The position numbers and the translations under genes were made by a program. Shown piece after piece: positions 10,200 to 22,302 of a DNA stretch of 64,000 nucleotides. The stretch is from assembly GCA_030374805.1 (NCBI GenBank), contig JARGSG010000030.1, forward strand, positions 496,001 through 560,000, given 5' to 3'. The notes under the pieces were generated by a model that worked only from the letters and a program-made list of their open reading frames with translations, was not told where the DNA came from and made no database searches. This stretch comes from Gracilaria gracilis (lineage: Eukaryota; Rhodophyta; Florideophyceae; Gracilariales; Gracilariaceae). Every line of letters begins with the position of its first letter. Within the stretch, counting starts at the first letter, position 1.

Positions 10200-12278
10200 G
10201 ATCCCTCCGTTCTCACTTAGTGCATCAGAACAAAGTTAAAAGTACCTTGAGTGCAAAAAAAGGAGAACGACATGGAGCGCCAGGAAGGTTCTTTTCCTAA
10301 AGTAAATTCACGTGTCTGTTCGTCTTTGCCAGTGAATTCGCGATATCTTAGAGGACGCAGTTTGCACCTGCTGCGGCACGGTACCAACGTTACTTCTTGT
10401 AACATACTATCCTTCGAAATTCCATAATCTGACCGGGGCATTGAATGATAGTACAGGTATGATAATCAGATGGTTTCCTAGGGTACCAACGAGCAACGTC
10501 AAACAAATCTTTCACAAAGCGAAGCAGTGTCCATTATGGGAAGGCCCCAAATGGCAAACACCAGACGAGCGTCGTCACAGTTGGTCCTATAGCCATGATA
10601 GAATGGTTCGCAGCCTAGAGGCCGAAGCTAGAAAGGGATACCGAGCACTGAGGCTCTGCGAACTGCGGATTGAACCCCCCCCCATACTGCGAGGGCATCC
10701 AATGTCTAGTACTAGATTCGGATCTTCGCCTTCGCCTTTTGGATTGAAGGTCCACGCCTGGCGATTAGGCTTGATTGTCTTACACTGGTGTGAAGCCTCT
10801 GCGAAGAAAAGAATCTTTCGACTTACTTTTCTGTGAGCTTTCGTTCTCAAGACGGACAATCTTCTCCAGGTATTTTCCTCCAACGTTGGAGAAGCAATCC
10901 TTGGAACCACGGTAGAGGGTCTTCGATCCGCATTCAAAGCAGAAACCAATACGCTTTTGGTAGGGCTTGGCAGAAGAACACGTCCCGTTTTCATCCCTCC
11001 GGTCCGATGCATTCGAAGATGGGTGTTCCTACTTCTTTCCTCTTTTGGTATCTGGGTTGGAATTTCTATTATCCGAGGCATGTTTCTCCTTCCTGGGCTG
11101 TACGCGATACAATAACAAGGCCTTGTAGATCTTTTGCTGCACTATCGATTCAACATCTATGCGATAAACTTTGCCAGAGGTCTGCTTTGTCGCTGGAAGA
11201 GGGGGAGTAAATCACGGAAACTGGTTCGTCTAGACGAAGGACGACACGCGGAGTGGCGGGCTTTGCAGTTGCCTTGATGTTCTCAGGTTTTCTGTCTCCT
11301 TTGCGATAAGGAAGACGAGGAACCTGCATATCCAGCGTGTCGGAAATCTGTTTGACTTCTCGACATAATCCTGAAAGAGATTCTTCAAAGGCTCGTAAGT
11401 CTCCGGGATTTCTCTGTCTTCCAAAGTCCAGACGAGGAACTAGGAAACGTTGATGAACTTCTCGACTACCGAAAACGGTACCACCAATCCATCAATCGCC
11501 ATTTTACCTTGAGCAGCTCTAGACTGAGCCTGAGAAAGGAGTTGAAGAACGGCATTATGCAGCGTGTTTTCTTGTAGGTTGGCATTTTTAATGAGTGTAA
11601 TTGCCAGGGCTTCACCGATGTGAGCCGAGGACTCAAATATAGTATGCATCAGGTGCTGCGAAGCCAAGTCTCGAAAACGACCAACAACCGCAACCAAGTC
11701 TTCACCCTTCTTTCGACGACAGCTGGAACTTCGTTGAACGAAGAGATGAGACTATTGACCATTGCCATTGGTGAATCAACCGCAACGAGGTAAATAATTT
11801 CCTTTATGGCCTAAATGTGGAGGTCACGGCAAAACTCTATACGTCCTTTAGCCTATGTTTCTTCGACAATAGTGTTCTGAGCAGGAGGAAGTCCATGTTT
11901 GACAATAAGTCATACTACAATGGCGTACATGGTTTTATACTTCTTATCGGGACCTTTTTCCGCCGCAATGCGGATCATGTCCACCCATTGTGATACATCT
12001 TGACGCCACTGAATAGCGTTTTTCGTACTATCAAATCGAGACACATCATGAGAGTTTAACATCCTAGAAGCCTGCAATCCTGGGCCCATAACTGGGGTTC
12101 GCTGGGTTAAAGGATGCAGGTATAGCGCGTAGGTCGTAGTGCAGAGGATAGAAGGAGTGTGTCCGGCACGGCCGAAATAATACGGACAGAATGTTGATCC
12201 CTCTCGTCTGAATTCTTCCTTCTCGTCTATGGAGGGGGCAGACAGGTACCGTTTTAAATAAGCGCATTCGCAGTCCAT
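10200..12278 (-). pseudogene. LTR-retrotransposon gag-protease fragment
   Basis: Read on the minus strand from 12278. A gag-like block has SRFDSTKNAIQWRQDVSQWV and then DMIRIAAEKGPDKKYKTM. A helical segment follows at 11697-11440 (ASQHLMHTIFESSAHIG, then NANLQENTLHNAVLQLLSQ). Next comes a degenerate Cys-rich knuckle near 10960 (CFECGSKTLYRGSKDC). An aspartic-protease motif, LVLDIGCPRSMGG, lies near 10710. The usual catalytic triplet is D-T/S-G; here it reads D-I-G, so the protease is probably dead. Several stops and frame changes occur. I see no integrase or reverse transcriptase and no LTR pair, so this is a truncated piece. The order suits a Ty1/copia-type or related element, but the class is an inference. 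Confidence 0.6.
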
Positions 12279-12289
12279 TTAGCGCAGCG

Positions 12290-14290
12290 ATCTCCGTATA
12301 ACTGCGCTATGCGGCGAGAAGCGCCAGCACCGAGGCTTACGAGAGAGGTCGTGCTGCGGAAACGCACAGGCGAGGCCAATCTAGGACAGGTGGATTCACA
12401 GCTCGTTGATTGCATATGTATTTTTCGCAGGTGAGAGCTTTCAAGAGAGCAAAGGGTACTACGAGATTAGAAAAATCCACTTGTATTGCTTGTCTTTTGA
12501 TCAGCTACACTGCTTCTTTTCAACCAAAAGCACCTGTATTTTTGATTATTGAGGGGGAACAACTATGGCATAAACATTCAGAGCGCAAGGTTGCCCGATG
12601 CCGTAAATACATCGTAGATACAATGAAAATCACACAAAAGTTTTTGCTCGTATTGAATGTAGAAGCTCGCACCAAACCTCTGGGACACGGTTACATGAAG
12701 ATGCTTGTTTCTAGAGGAGCTCGTTTTGAGAGCAGTGGATTTCAGCATTTCTGTTTACGTACTTGCATCAACCATAGTTTGCTGAACAAGACGCAGGCAA
12801 GTGCAGTATAACCAACCGGCGTATCAACGTTAATTTTGGGGTACTAAATGATACCGATCGCTATCTTGCAATGTTTTGTGCAGCCTAAGTCAACAAGAAG
12901 GCTTACCTACTCCAGAATATCGTCAAGGTTTATTTTGTTGCGGAAATCATTAGAAAAATGGGTGACAATAAGGTTTGGTTGTCTAATGAGCGAGCGTTTC
13001 CTTGAATGAGAACAATCCGGAGGAAGCAAAAGTAATGACTTACGGTGCCCTAAAATGTTTTGAAATTATCAGTTTTTGTAGAAGAGCTTACAAGATTTAT
13101 CGTAGCGCCGGGAAAATAACTCGTTCGTGGTGTCCCTGGTATTGATTCCTAGACTAAATGGAAATGGAGGCCTCTAAGAAAGCTTAAAGAAAAGCAGCGA
13201 AAAAAAGCCAAACCACAAGAGATAGGCTTTACCACCACCATTAGATCGTAGATATGCTCTAATACGAGAGAAAATAACATTTTGGCACGTTAGCGGTATC
13301 CAATTAACCCTTTGTACTTTACAAACTTTGACCAATTTAAAAAGCACTTCATATCGGCATGGCAAGACCGTCCTGCGTTGCGCCCAAACGTAAATATGTT
13401 GATGTACGTTTTCCTGCCCCGAAAATTGTTTGTTGCTTTTTAGCGACTTGAACGAATTTTCTTTAAGCGATCTTGCACAGGAGAGGGCTTCTAGGCTAGC
13501 TCTCACGAACGGCGCAGCTCAAGAAATTTCTGCAACAGAGCTCGAAAAGAATTGGCTCTCGGCTCAAAAATGAAGGGCTAAATTGGTTTTATATGTTTTG
13601 AAGAACAATTTTAAAGTAAATGCGCTGACTTTCCGCAAATATTTTGACCAAATCATCCATTTTGTCAAGAAAGACCGGTAGCAAGTTTGCGAATTATATC
13701 CAGGGGATTCTGATGAGATGCATTTATCGGAATTCTGGCATGATTTGTCTGTTGCAGAAGTTTTGGTTTGAATTCTACAAGCTTTTTGCAATATACAGTA
13801 CATTGAGAGCGGTATACGGAACACTATACACATTTGGTAGGCTGGGTGCACAAAAAGGACAGCAAAGTAGTGTGAAAACCACTTGCATTGAACGCTACAA
13901 ATGGTTGAGCTGCAGGGCCTCCTTCTATTGTAAGGTTGAACAAATGTAAATCAGTAGAAAAACATGAATCAGAATTACAATTAAAACTGAAAAGATTTTT
14001 CGAATGCTGGTAGCCCTCGAGTCTAAACGGTTCCATAAAACGAAATCCAATTTTTCAATAAAAAAAATCTGCGCAACAGATAGAGCGCGGTTTTTGCCAC
14101 CTAAACTCGACCGCTCTCCATATAGGAGCATCTTCTCCGCCACGAAACAGTTTTAAGACCTTTCCTCTCTATCCCTCGTACGGGACCATTGTCATGGTCG
14201 CAAAACGCATTGTGGCCCGGCAAACACAATGTGAGGGTCAAGCTGTACATAAAGTATTGCGATTCAAGTACACCATAGAAATAGCACGTC
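12290..14290. other. No recognisable gene
   Basis: Mixed sequence with many short frames on both strands. The longest (12410-12811 +, 133 aa) has no motif I know. It is probably decayed transposon or intergenic DNA. Confidence 0.45.
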
Positions 14291-14471
14291 ATTTTGCAAG
14301 TGTGCGAAGACTCACAACGTTTCCTACTCTACTTTGTAGCCTGCATTGAACAAAATTACAGCTCTACTGCCACGTGGGTGACCTCCAATCTTCTCAAGGG
14401 AAGAAGAGCAGCTGCTTGTCGACAGCGCTATTTACTTTTCATCACATGGCACACCGTTTTCTCGCGAGTGC

Positions 14472-15731
14472 ATGAAAGATTTGATTCACACATTGGCAAC
14501 CTTCATACCTCTCGAGCGGCAAAAGAGAATTCGATTCAGTGGTGGACGACCCGAAGATGGCTTTCTACGAGGGCTTATTCGCGGACATACGGTGTCAAGT
14601 CTCAGACGCTGTTGCGGCCTGGAGAAAGCCGGGAAGCTTGCTCTGTCACCAACAAACTTGAAATTTCATTACAAAAGGCTGCATCAAGCGTACCAAGAGT
14701 TTTAAATTCGGAATCTGGAGCAGGTGTTCAATATAGATGAGAGTAGATTCTCTACTTGCACTGTTTCCAGAGCCCGATCTATACCTGTTTTTTCTTCTCA
14801 GCAGAAAGCAATTGAGGAGAATTGAAGTGGAAAGCTAACGCAGAGCATGTCGCATTAGTACCTGTTGTTTCTGGAGATGGCCGTTAATGGCGCCTTTTGG
14901 TTGTGCTCCCAGATAATCACTCGAAGTATAGAACAGTGTCAGATAGATCCTTTAAAACGCCTGCAGCGTTACTTCTCACCAATGCGTATTGTGTGTATCG
15001 AGAGAAAGCCGGAGTCGATTTGAATATACTTTAGCAATGGGCCTTTAAATTTGTAGAAGAAACTGAAGATTTCAGAGAGAAGCACCGACATATTGTTTTG
15101 ACCATGAATGCATATGGTGCGCATTGCACCTGCCATATACTGAACGTCTTCAGAGAGAGCCGCATCGTCGCAATCGGCATTTTAGCGCACTCCAGTCACC
15201 CCATCTAAGTTCTTAACTACTCCCTCTTGCTACCTTTTAAGATCTTGTTCACGAACATGCTGAACCATAAAACATATACAGTAGGTGATACTAAGGTCAA
15301 AAATATATACCAAAAATATATACAAGCTGTGAAAATTGCTGAAGAAGAGCTTTTGTTACGCCGTGCGGTTTAAGAATATTGTAAATGGTTTTGCTTCGTG
15401 CGTAGTGTAAAACTGTAGAACGTAATCTGCTAACGTTTCTGTGATTAGGCAGTTCAACGTAACAAACTGGTAAGAGGCGTCTTTCTAAGAAGCTTCCTAT
15501 AAAACATACAAAAACGTGGCTTAGGCGTTGAACACTGGCAGAAATTTGCTTTGCAGTGATGTTGTGGTTCTTAAAAACGGTACACCGGCGAAAATCAGCG
15601 GTGCAAATATGAAAAATAATATAATGCTAAGTCATCTGGGTAGGCGCGATGAGGAGAGGAAAGAAGCTGCTAAGCTGCGTGTAACTGGGCCAGCAGAAGA
15701 CACAGCTGGAAGGGCCACATGCGCGGCGTAA
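14472..15731 (+). pseudogene. Pogo-like (DDE_1) transposase relic, forward copy
   Basis: The first part resembles the CENP-B/Tc5 helix-turn-helix: GGRPEDGFLRGLIRGH, then LSPTNLKFHYKRLHQAY. Next comes VFNIDESRFSTCTVSRARS with the N-x-D-E-S signature carrying the first catalytic Asp (about 14730). Around 15100 a block reads VLTMNAYGAH and then RESRIVAIGILAHSSHP, matching the second catalytic strand and the PxHxS(H) loop of DDE_1 enzymes. The D of the usual LxxDNxxAH is replaced by N in this copy. A charged C-terminal tail is seen at 15528-15731 (LGRRDEERKEAAKLR). Many stops separate the blocks. It is the same superfamily as the minus-strand relic at 16937-19421. Confidence 0.65.
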
Positions 15732-15839
15732 GCGGCAAAAAAGCAGCTACGAAAGGAGACAAAAAAGCGCAGGCCTTCGCATCTTCTTTGGTTATCAGAG
15801 CGTCCTTTACGGTGCTCTGTTTTGGCTAGTTTCACAGCA

Positions 15840-16930
15840 CGGCGTTGCAGAGCTTGGCTATGGGCGGTGAATGGAGAACGGGCAATCGAGGGCTCTCACT
15901 AAAATGGTCTATTTCTGATTAAATTCAGGTCAAAATGTGATTCAGAATTAGGCCGTACAAAAGCTCAGGGTACCTATCACTGCACTTTTACGTCCATTTT
16001 ATTGGTTTTAGGAGCCGTTACATATGTCTCAAATAAAACACAGATTTGATACAAATGGTAAGTAAAAGGGCTATTGTGAAAGTTTGGCAAGAATTAGAGA
16101 AGTTTTTGGTATAGTTCTCGATAAATTTTAGTTTTTGAATCAAATTGAAGTACATTCCGATATTGTTTGCTGGTGCTTAAAAAGTTAAAAATAAAAAAGG
16201 GCAGCCAATACAGATGTACATTGAGGACCGGCTTGTTCTTCTCCATCGCTGAAAGAGTTTTGAAGTTCGTCGGAGGATGTATCCGTCATGTTGAGCGAAA
16301 AACGCTTTCACAAGGAGACCACGAAATGGAGGGGAGCCCCATGCATGATCTCTCTATACGACAGACATGTGGCCAATCTTTTGGGTTTAGCCAGCACTGA
16401 TAGGGGTGCAGTGTGTGAAGTCAAATTGTATTTAGGATTTTGGTGTAAAGAAGGGGTACGCCAATACTTGGACAGAATCCAAAGTATGGGGCCTAGAGTC
16501 ATGAAAAAATGACTTACGGTCCCGAAACTGGTGTCAAAAAAAGCGCAAGAGAAAGTTCATTCCCGTGCTGTAATATGAAACACTACGAGCTGACAGAAAC
16601 AAAGCTACTGCCATAACACGTAAAGTGTGTCAATCAGGCAAATTTGCGATAATGATCGGACAGCCACGGCGCTTTGGCCTCATACATGAGGTTTATTTGA
16701 AATCCAAACAGCTCCACACTTCATCAAAACGTCTGCTTCCTAACCGCTGTGCGCCGCCTTGCAATGGCTCGGTTCAAAGCCATAGGCCGCTGTCGCGTCC
16801 TGAACTCCTCCAAACTAACGCGAGGGAGCAAGGCACGGACGCGATCGCGGTCGGCTTTGAAGCTCGTAGCCGCTTCAAGGTGAACCTGAAGACGTTCTTC
16901 TGCTGCTCGCGCTCGTGCCAGTTGCTTTCG
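15840..16930. other. Spacer between two pogo-like relics, no gene seen
   Basis: AT-rich in its first half. Two short + strand frames (16167-16400, 16288-16512) have no features I recognise. Confidence 0.4.
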
Positions 16931-17849
16931 ATGCTCTTAGGCTCGCTTCGAAACATCAGCAGTCCGCTTCGAACGAGCCAAGTCCAGCACAGTTTTGGAC
17001 GTCATGACGCAGCCGTTTGTAGTATCAACGTAGCCACAGTCTAGAATTTTCGCGTCCGTCCCCAGAATTTTATCCTTGTGCTCAATTGTACGCTGTATAA
17101 AAAGTTCCTCCAGCTCCTCCACGGACAACATGCGATCCAAAGCAGCAGTAACAGGGCGAGGAACACCCAACAACCTCTCAGGAGAAACCGGCCACAACCC
17201 AGGCCGCCCAGAATCCCGAAATAATTGTATCTCTTGTAAACTCAGCATAGTACGCTTCTCGTAGAAGTGACATGAAATCAAAGATATCAATGCTACAGTG
17301 CTTGTCGGAAAGCGTAACCTCGGCACTTATGCGATTCAGATGCGACTTGAAAGCAAAAAATGTAACTGCATCAAGAGGCTGTGTTTTCTCAGATGTATGC
17401 GCAGGTAGAGTGTAGACGATAATACTGTTTTCATGGAACAGTTCCAGAACCTCGAGTAAAACATGTGCGCGATACGCGTCGTACACCAACAAGACCTTGC
17501 GTCCATTAATGGTCAAATCCTTCACGTCGTCTACAAACTGGTTCGCCCAAGACCGAAACTTCGCACGGTCCACCCCACCTGCTTTTGTCCTTGTAGCAAT
17601 AACAGATCCTCTGGGCAAGTTCACTGATGGGGTTTCCTGCACTTCTAACCCATTTCGTGAAACTGTCCTATAAGGTATACGATTTCCCTTAAAGACTACC
17701 AGTAGTGGTCCAGTATCCCCAGCGGCGCTGACGACGGGCATCATGGTGACGCGGTGTGTGGAGCAACGCCTTTGGCGGGAAAAGCGCAAGCTCACGAAGA
17801 CGTTCGGAATCTTCCCCTCGACAGGGCAGCACAGCGGACGGAGCACTCT

Positions 17850-18600
17850 GGGAATGACACAGCTAAGCCGGGTGTAAATCCGAGGTCAAACCACCACGAC
17901 AAGCGTCGGAGCGTGAGGCTGATTAGTAGTCGGTAGAGATCCACTTGTTCACACGGTCACGAGATGAGTCCTCGAAAGAGAGTAGCACGGCAACGACAAG
18001 GTGTCGGAAACGGGCCACTGCGAACAGGGCAAAAAGGCAAACCCAAAAAGGGGAGAAAGAAAACCACAAGAGTGGGGAAAAGATAGAGAGAATAAAGCAA
18101 ACCCAATACAGGGAGCGAGTATACGACAATAGGTCGGAACAAGACACACAAATAGTGGTTACACACTGAGCGCCACAAAGGTGGGTAACTATACGTGAAC
18201 AACGCAGTCGTCACTCCACTTGGAGGTGAACAATCCGCGAAGGCGTGATAGTTAGAGCCAGAAGCCCTTGCATGGCAAAGGGCAATTTACTTGGGGGAGC
18301 GATGCTCAACCTTCTAACTACTGAGCTCGGCGAACCACTGACAGTGGGTGCGCCGGGCAAAATAATCTATGAAATATCTAAGTAAATACAGCAATGCTGG
18401 GTGCACTGCCTCCGGCATATCCGTGCTGAACGTGTGCTATTCACACCCACTTAGCGGCGCCTCGAGCCGTGCAATCCACGTGTAAATGTGCGGAAATTAC
18501 CTCAGCGAGGGGACACAATAATAGCGGTGTAGCTCATATATATCTACTAACGTATGATGCGGAAATTAACTGAGTACCTCAAATCGCCTCCAAGGAGTGT
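17850..18600. mobile_element. Possible insert inside the pogo-like transposase
   Basis: This stretch separates two collinear halves of one transposase. It carries the tRNA-like fold at 18249-18331 and short CTCC-xx-TTGGAGG inverted words near 18215-18230 and 18590-18603. A SINE or other non-autonomous insertion would explain it. The exact ends and a target duplication are not visible to me. Confidence 0.35.
18249..18331 (-). other. tRNA-like fold with box-A-like sequence
   Basis: On the minus strand GCCGAGCTCAGTAG (from 18331) resembles a pol III box A, and GGCTCTAACTA (to 18249) is a weak box B. The same segment can form three stems: GTTAGA/TCTAAC (18251-18256 with 18313-18318), GCCCTT/AAGGGC (18264-18269 with 18278-18283) and GAGC/GCTC (18297-18300 with 18304-18307). 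It is not a normal tRNA: no standard anticodon arm or T-arm fits. It could be a SINE head or a decayed tRNA. Confidence 0.3.
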
Positions 18601-19707
18601 TATCCTTCACTGTGTTTGTACGAAACCTCTTTCATGACCATGTCTCGTAGCCTTTGTTCTGGAAACGAATGCCGAAGCGAGCTCACCCCAGTAGCGCCTT
18701 TTTCCTGAGTAAATCTGACCACATCTAGGTTGAATATTCTGTTCGCATCAATGTGGTGTTCCTCTACCAATGGTGTGACTGTGTGGAGGTGGTGAGTGAA
18801 TGAGTCGGCAATGACGGCTTTAAAACGCTTCTTTTCTTGTACGGGAGAGCGTGAGAAAGAGAGCTTTTGTTTGTGCTTGCTGTGGAAGCTTTGTAAAGAG
18901 TAAGCGCTTACGCGCTCATAACTGAACGTTAGCTGTGTCTTTTTATTGGATGGAAATGATTGAAAAAACATTTGGATGCCCTGTAGAAGGTAACGATCGT
19001 TTAGTGGTATACATTGGGCAGCAAACCGGAATAGAGAGGCTAAGATGTTGTTTTTTTCTTCATCAGTGTAACCGTGGCGACGGGTTGTCAGCGCGTTGCG
19101 GTGGTGGTTAAGTGGGTAGTGCGAAGTGGAGCGGGGTACAGAAAAATGAGCTACAGCAAAGTAGTATTCTTTTTCTGTCGCTATTGGAGTCAGTGCTGTT
19201 TGAATAATGGGCTTTTCGGATTGCTGAGAATGTTTGACCATGGTTCGTAACGGACTGGTGGTGGAACTGAGTGGATGGAATGCCATGCTTCCAAGAGAGG
19301 TGATGGATTGAAATTGCATCTTGTTGCATGGTTTCACATTTGAATCTGTCCGAAAGCCCGTTATGTTTTGAACGGTGCAGAGTTCGAATCGAAAATGAGA
19401 TTTGTTTTTAAATCGATCCACAGTGTTTAAAAGTTTTTGTTAATCTTTATTGGAAACTGGGAAATATATCCAGTATAGGTACCAAGACCTTTAATTATCA
19501 ATTAAATATGTGCGTCCAAGCATTGACATCCAGTTTAGGTATTTTCGTACCCCCCCTTTATTTGGATTGTGTTTTTTGGCCTTCTTGGTAGTAATGCCCT
19601 GTTATCCCACATATCAATTTGGTCCCACAATACACAGTGAAATATTTCCTGGCCCAGCGAAATCAATGCAAATTTAATCTTTACTGTGGCCCTCTTGGTT
19701 TCACAAG

Positions 19708-20716
19708 CTAGTGTCTATTTGACAACTGACCTCATATGAGGTCAGAATATAACACTTTATAAAAATTGATGCAAACCAGTTCAGAGTCTCTGAAGCACCT
19801 CTCTAGAACCGCATTCGGCATCAAATTCATGGTAGAGTAGAACATCTAGTACAAATAACGACGCTGAGTAGTAATTGGGGAAACGATATATTTGCTACAT
19901 TAGAAAATTTAATTAAATTTTAACTTCTTCAACGAAAAGAAGTTTTTTATCCTTCTTCCTAAAGTAAACCAGAAAACCTCGACAACATATATTCAACCTG
20001 TTTCAAATTGCTCTCAGAATAAAGGGTGTTAAGGGCCTGGTATAATTTACAATAGTTTTTCCACAACTTTGAAATGCCGGACTTCTCAAATTTAATGGAA
20101 ATTCTATGTTGAAAGCTAATGACATCATTTTTGCAGACTTGTGAAACTACCACGTTACAAAACTGTTTTTGAGGCTCTTTTAGGTGCTATGATGCAAAAT
20201 GGGACAAAAACTAACCTGAGAATGGTATAAATTTACGACTTCATGTGACTCAATGTTCTATAAAGATTAAATGTTCTCTGCGTAGGCCAGTATGTCAAAT
20301 GTGTTTATAAGCAGTCAGAATGCTTATATATCTCTTGCACACATACGTTTGGCTCATATAATATTAAAATGTGCGTTATCTCAATACTAGCTGATCGTAA
20401 AGAACTATAGCAACAAAAACATTAAGTACTTTTGAAGCATTATAAGCAGTTTTTAAGTTATATGTAGAATTTTTGGGCGTTAAAACCTAAATAGTAATTC
20501 TACATGCAATCAGATGACTACTAAAGCACTTATTGCTTGGAATTGGTTCGCTTCAAATGGTTATTTGGGGTTATGAAACTAGTTTGATTGCATAATTGTA
20601 GTTGTTTTCTAATGAATCGCTGAATTATGTGCAAAGCTTTATCCAATTTTTTACATTTCTCTCACTATCTGTGCTGACCTCATATGAGGTCAACGCGCTG
20701 GTCCGATAGACACTAG
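19708..20716. mobile_element. AT-rich segment with palindromic inverted ends, MITE-like
   Basis: The outer words CTAGTGTCTAT (19708-19718) and ATAGACACTAG (20706-20716) are exact reverse complements. Just inside each lies the same perfect 18 bp palindrome TGACCTCATATGAGGTCA (19727-19744 and 20675-20692). The 930 bp between is AT-rich without a gene. This looks like a non-autonomous DNA element of about 1.0 kb. No target-site duplication was recognised. Confidence 0.6.
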
Positions 20717-21177
20717 TCACCTCACGTAGAGTGATGTCACCGGAAACACCACTTGCCTCGCCATATAGTCAAACCAGATGCCCAAACGTTGGACGCGTGT
20801 GCCAGCTGTGCGATAAGCGAGTTATGATGGCATTCTCGTGACGATATCGGGTCACTCGAATGTCAACATAACTCATACATAGGGATGCTCCAAGATACCT
20901 TCGTAGTACATCGGTAGAGGGAAGGCAGACCGGTACGGTGTCAGTCATCGATCTCGTTCCCAGCTGCGTTTCCGCTATCGTTAACCGTTTACCAAGAACA
21001 CCTTTTGCAAGCCGCACACCAATGTCCTTTTGCTCATCCTATCTGTCAGATATCAACCTTCTGTCGCACTCTTCACTTTGGCTTTGCTGAAAGGAATTCC
21101 TGCCTCTCGTGAATCACCTGAGCTGCCCGTTTAAGAACGCATAGCATCAACTTCAGGAGAACCGCGCAGTGACATTT

Positions 21178-22302
21178 ATGCCTGGTCCGCTCCTTAAGCG
21201 GAGTCGTCTCTCTATGAGTTCGATTTCCACTATTGAGGCCAACACCGAGGCATCACAGTCAAAGCCAGAAGTGAAGCAGCAACCGAAGCCATTGCTACCA
21301 GTCATATCGCTTCTTGCTGCCTTGTACTACATAAGCACGTCTGTGTGTTTAACTCTCTTCAACAAGCTTCTGTTCGCACGTTTCCCTGGTTCTGATCCTC
21401 CGTTTCTGCTTCTCTCGCAGTCCACAACTGCAGTCGCCATCCTCGCGCTTTTGTCACTCACTGGTCGTATACAGCTACCCCAGCTTTCAAAATGGACTTC
21501 TTCATCCATTAGAACTTATTTACCTCTTTACCTGGCCAATTTAACCATGCTTCTTACCTCTCTCGTTGCGCTCAAGTACACAAGTCTAGTGATGTACAAT
21601 ACATTACGGCGCACAAGTATGATTTTTGTTGTCGCGATTCACGCGTTCATCAACAAAACAAAACCAAGTGTATATACACTCATGGCAACGGCCTTGGTCA
21701 CGATGGGTGCATTGTGGGCGGGTAGTACAGATCTAGCTTTCGACCCTGTCGGTTATGGTCTCGCGTTCGCAGCCAATTTGAGCACGGCTGTCTACCTCAA
21801 CATTTTGACACCCGTTCGAGACAAACTTCAGCTAAGCAATCTACAGCTTATCTTCGTCAATGCACTTGCAAACATCCCAATGCTACTCTTAATCCTCGTG
21901 CTAACTCCGAGAAAGCAAGGGTTGCTTTCTCATTTTGCAGATCTAACGTTCTCAATTTTGTTCTTCTGTTCATGCGCAATTGCCGTGGTGATCAACCACG
22001 CGATCTTTGTTAATACCACAACGAATGATGCTATTGCCCAGTCTATTGCATCACAGTTGAAGGACGTCGTTTTGTTAGTTTCAAGTATAGTCTTTGTAGA
22101 CGACCCGTCCCAAAGAGCAAACGGCAACTTGCAGGGTGTCATGGTCGGTTTCTTGGGAAGTGTTGTTTACGGTGTCGGTAAGCTCGCGGGTCGATGGAAG
22201 GAGAAACCTGAAGATTCAAGGCCGGCCCAGCAAGAGCGGGGTGAATCTCTAGAGAGTGAGCAGGTAGTGCTCGTTGGCGCTGAAAGCCGTTCTTCCGGGT
22301 AA
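21178..22302 (+). CDS. Nucleotide-sugar / triose-phosphate-type transporter, 374 aa
   Basis: Ten-helix transporter of the drug/metabolite superfamily, TPT/nucleotide-sugar branch (SLC35-like). After a polar N-terminus (about 40 aa) come alternating hydrophobic segments, beginning LLAALYYISTSVCLTLFNKL, whose NKxL is typical of this branch. The late block TTNDAIAQSIASQLKDVVLL matches the conserved Ser/Thr-Asn...K-D region seen in GDP-mannose-type carriers. The C-terminal 40 aa are polar and acidic. The first ATG is at 21178; an in-frame GTG lies three codons upstream but is not a likely eukaryotic start. It probably sits in Golgi or ER membranes, importing a nucleotide sugar. The substrate cannot be read from the sequence, and a plastid phosphate antiporter is less likely because no clear transit peptide is present. 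Single exon. Confidence 0.8.
   Translation: MPGPLLKRSRLSMSSISTIEANTEASQSKPEVKQQPKPLLPVISLLAALYYISTSVCLTLFNKLLFARFPGSDPPFLLLSQSTTAVAILALLSLTGRIQLPQLSKWTSSSIRTYLPLYLANLTMLLTSLVALKYTSLVMYNTLRRTSMIFVVAIHAFINKTKPSVYTLMATALVTMGALWAGSTDLAFDPVGYGLAFAANLSTAVYLNILTPVRDKLQLSNLQLIFVNALANIPMLLLILVLTPRKQGLLSHFADLTFSILFFCSCAIAVVINHAIFVNTTTNDAIAQSIASQLKDVVLLVSSIVFVDDPSQRANGNLQGVMVGFLGSVVYGVGKLAGRWKEKPEDSRPAQQERGESLESEQVVLVGAESRSSG

Larger units (their letters stand above)
16937..19421 (-). pseudogene. Pogo-like (DDE_1) transposase relic, reverse copy, split by an insert
   Basis: The N-terminal half (19421-18600) has a CENP-B-type pattern: KQKLSFSRSPVQEKKRF, then ANRIFNLDVVRFTQEK. In this block the signature N-x-D-E reads N-L-D-V. 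The C-terminal half (about 17846-16937) has HRVTMMPVVSAAGDTGPLL, KVLLVYDAYRAH (second catalytic Asp) and YTLPAHTSEKTQPLDA. A frame change near 17210 links GFW to GLWPVSPERLLGVPRP. Between the halves lies about 0.75-0.85 kb with no transposase similarity, so an insertion (or a large intron) separates them. It is inactive as it stands. Confidence 0.7.

Noticed and set aside
17945-18214. Hydrophobic minus-strand frames upstream of the pogo-like C-terminal half
   Set aside because: Three overlapping frames of similar length, no ATG context or family; part of the insert.
19370-19395. GTTCGAATC as a tRNA box B
   Set aside because: Lies inside the transposase reading frame and has no box A or foldable arms.
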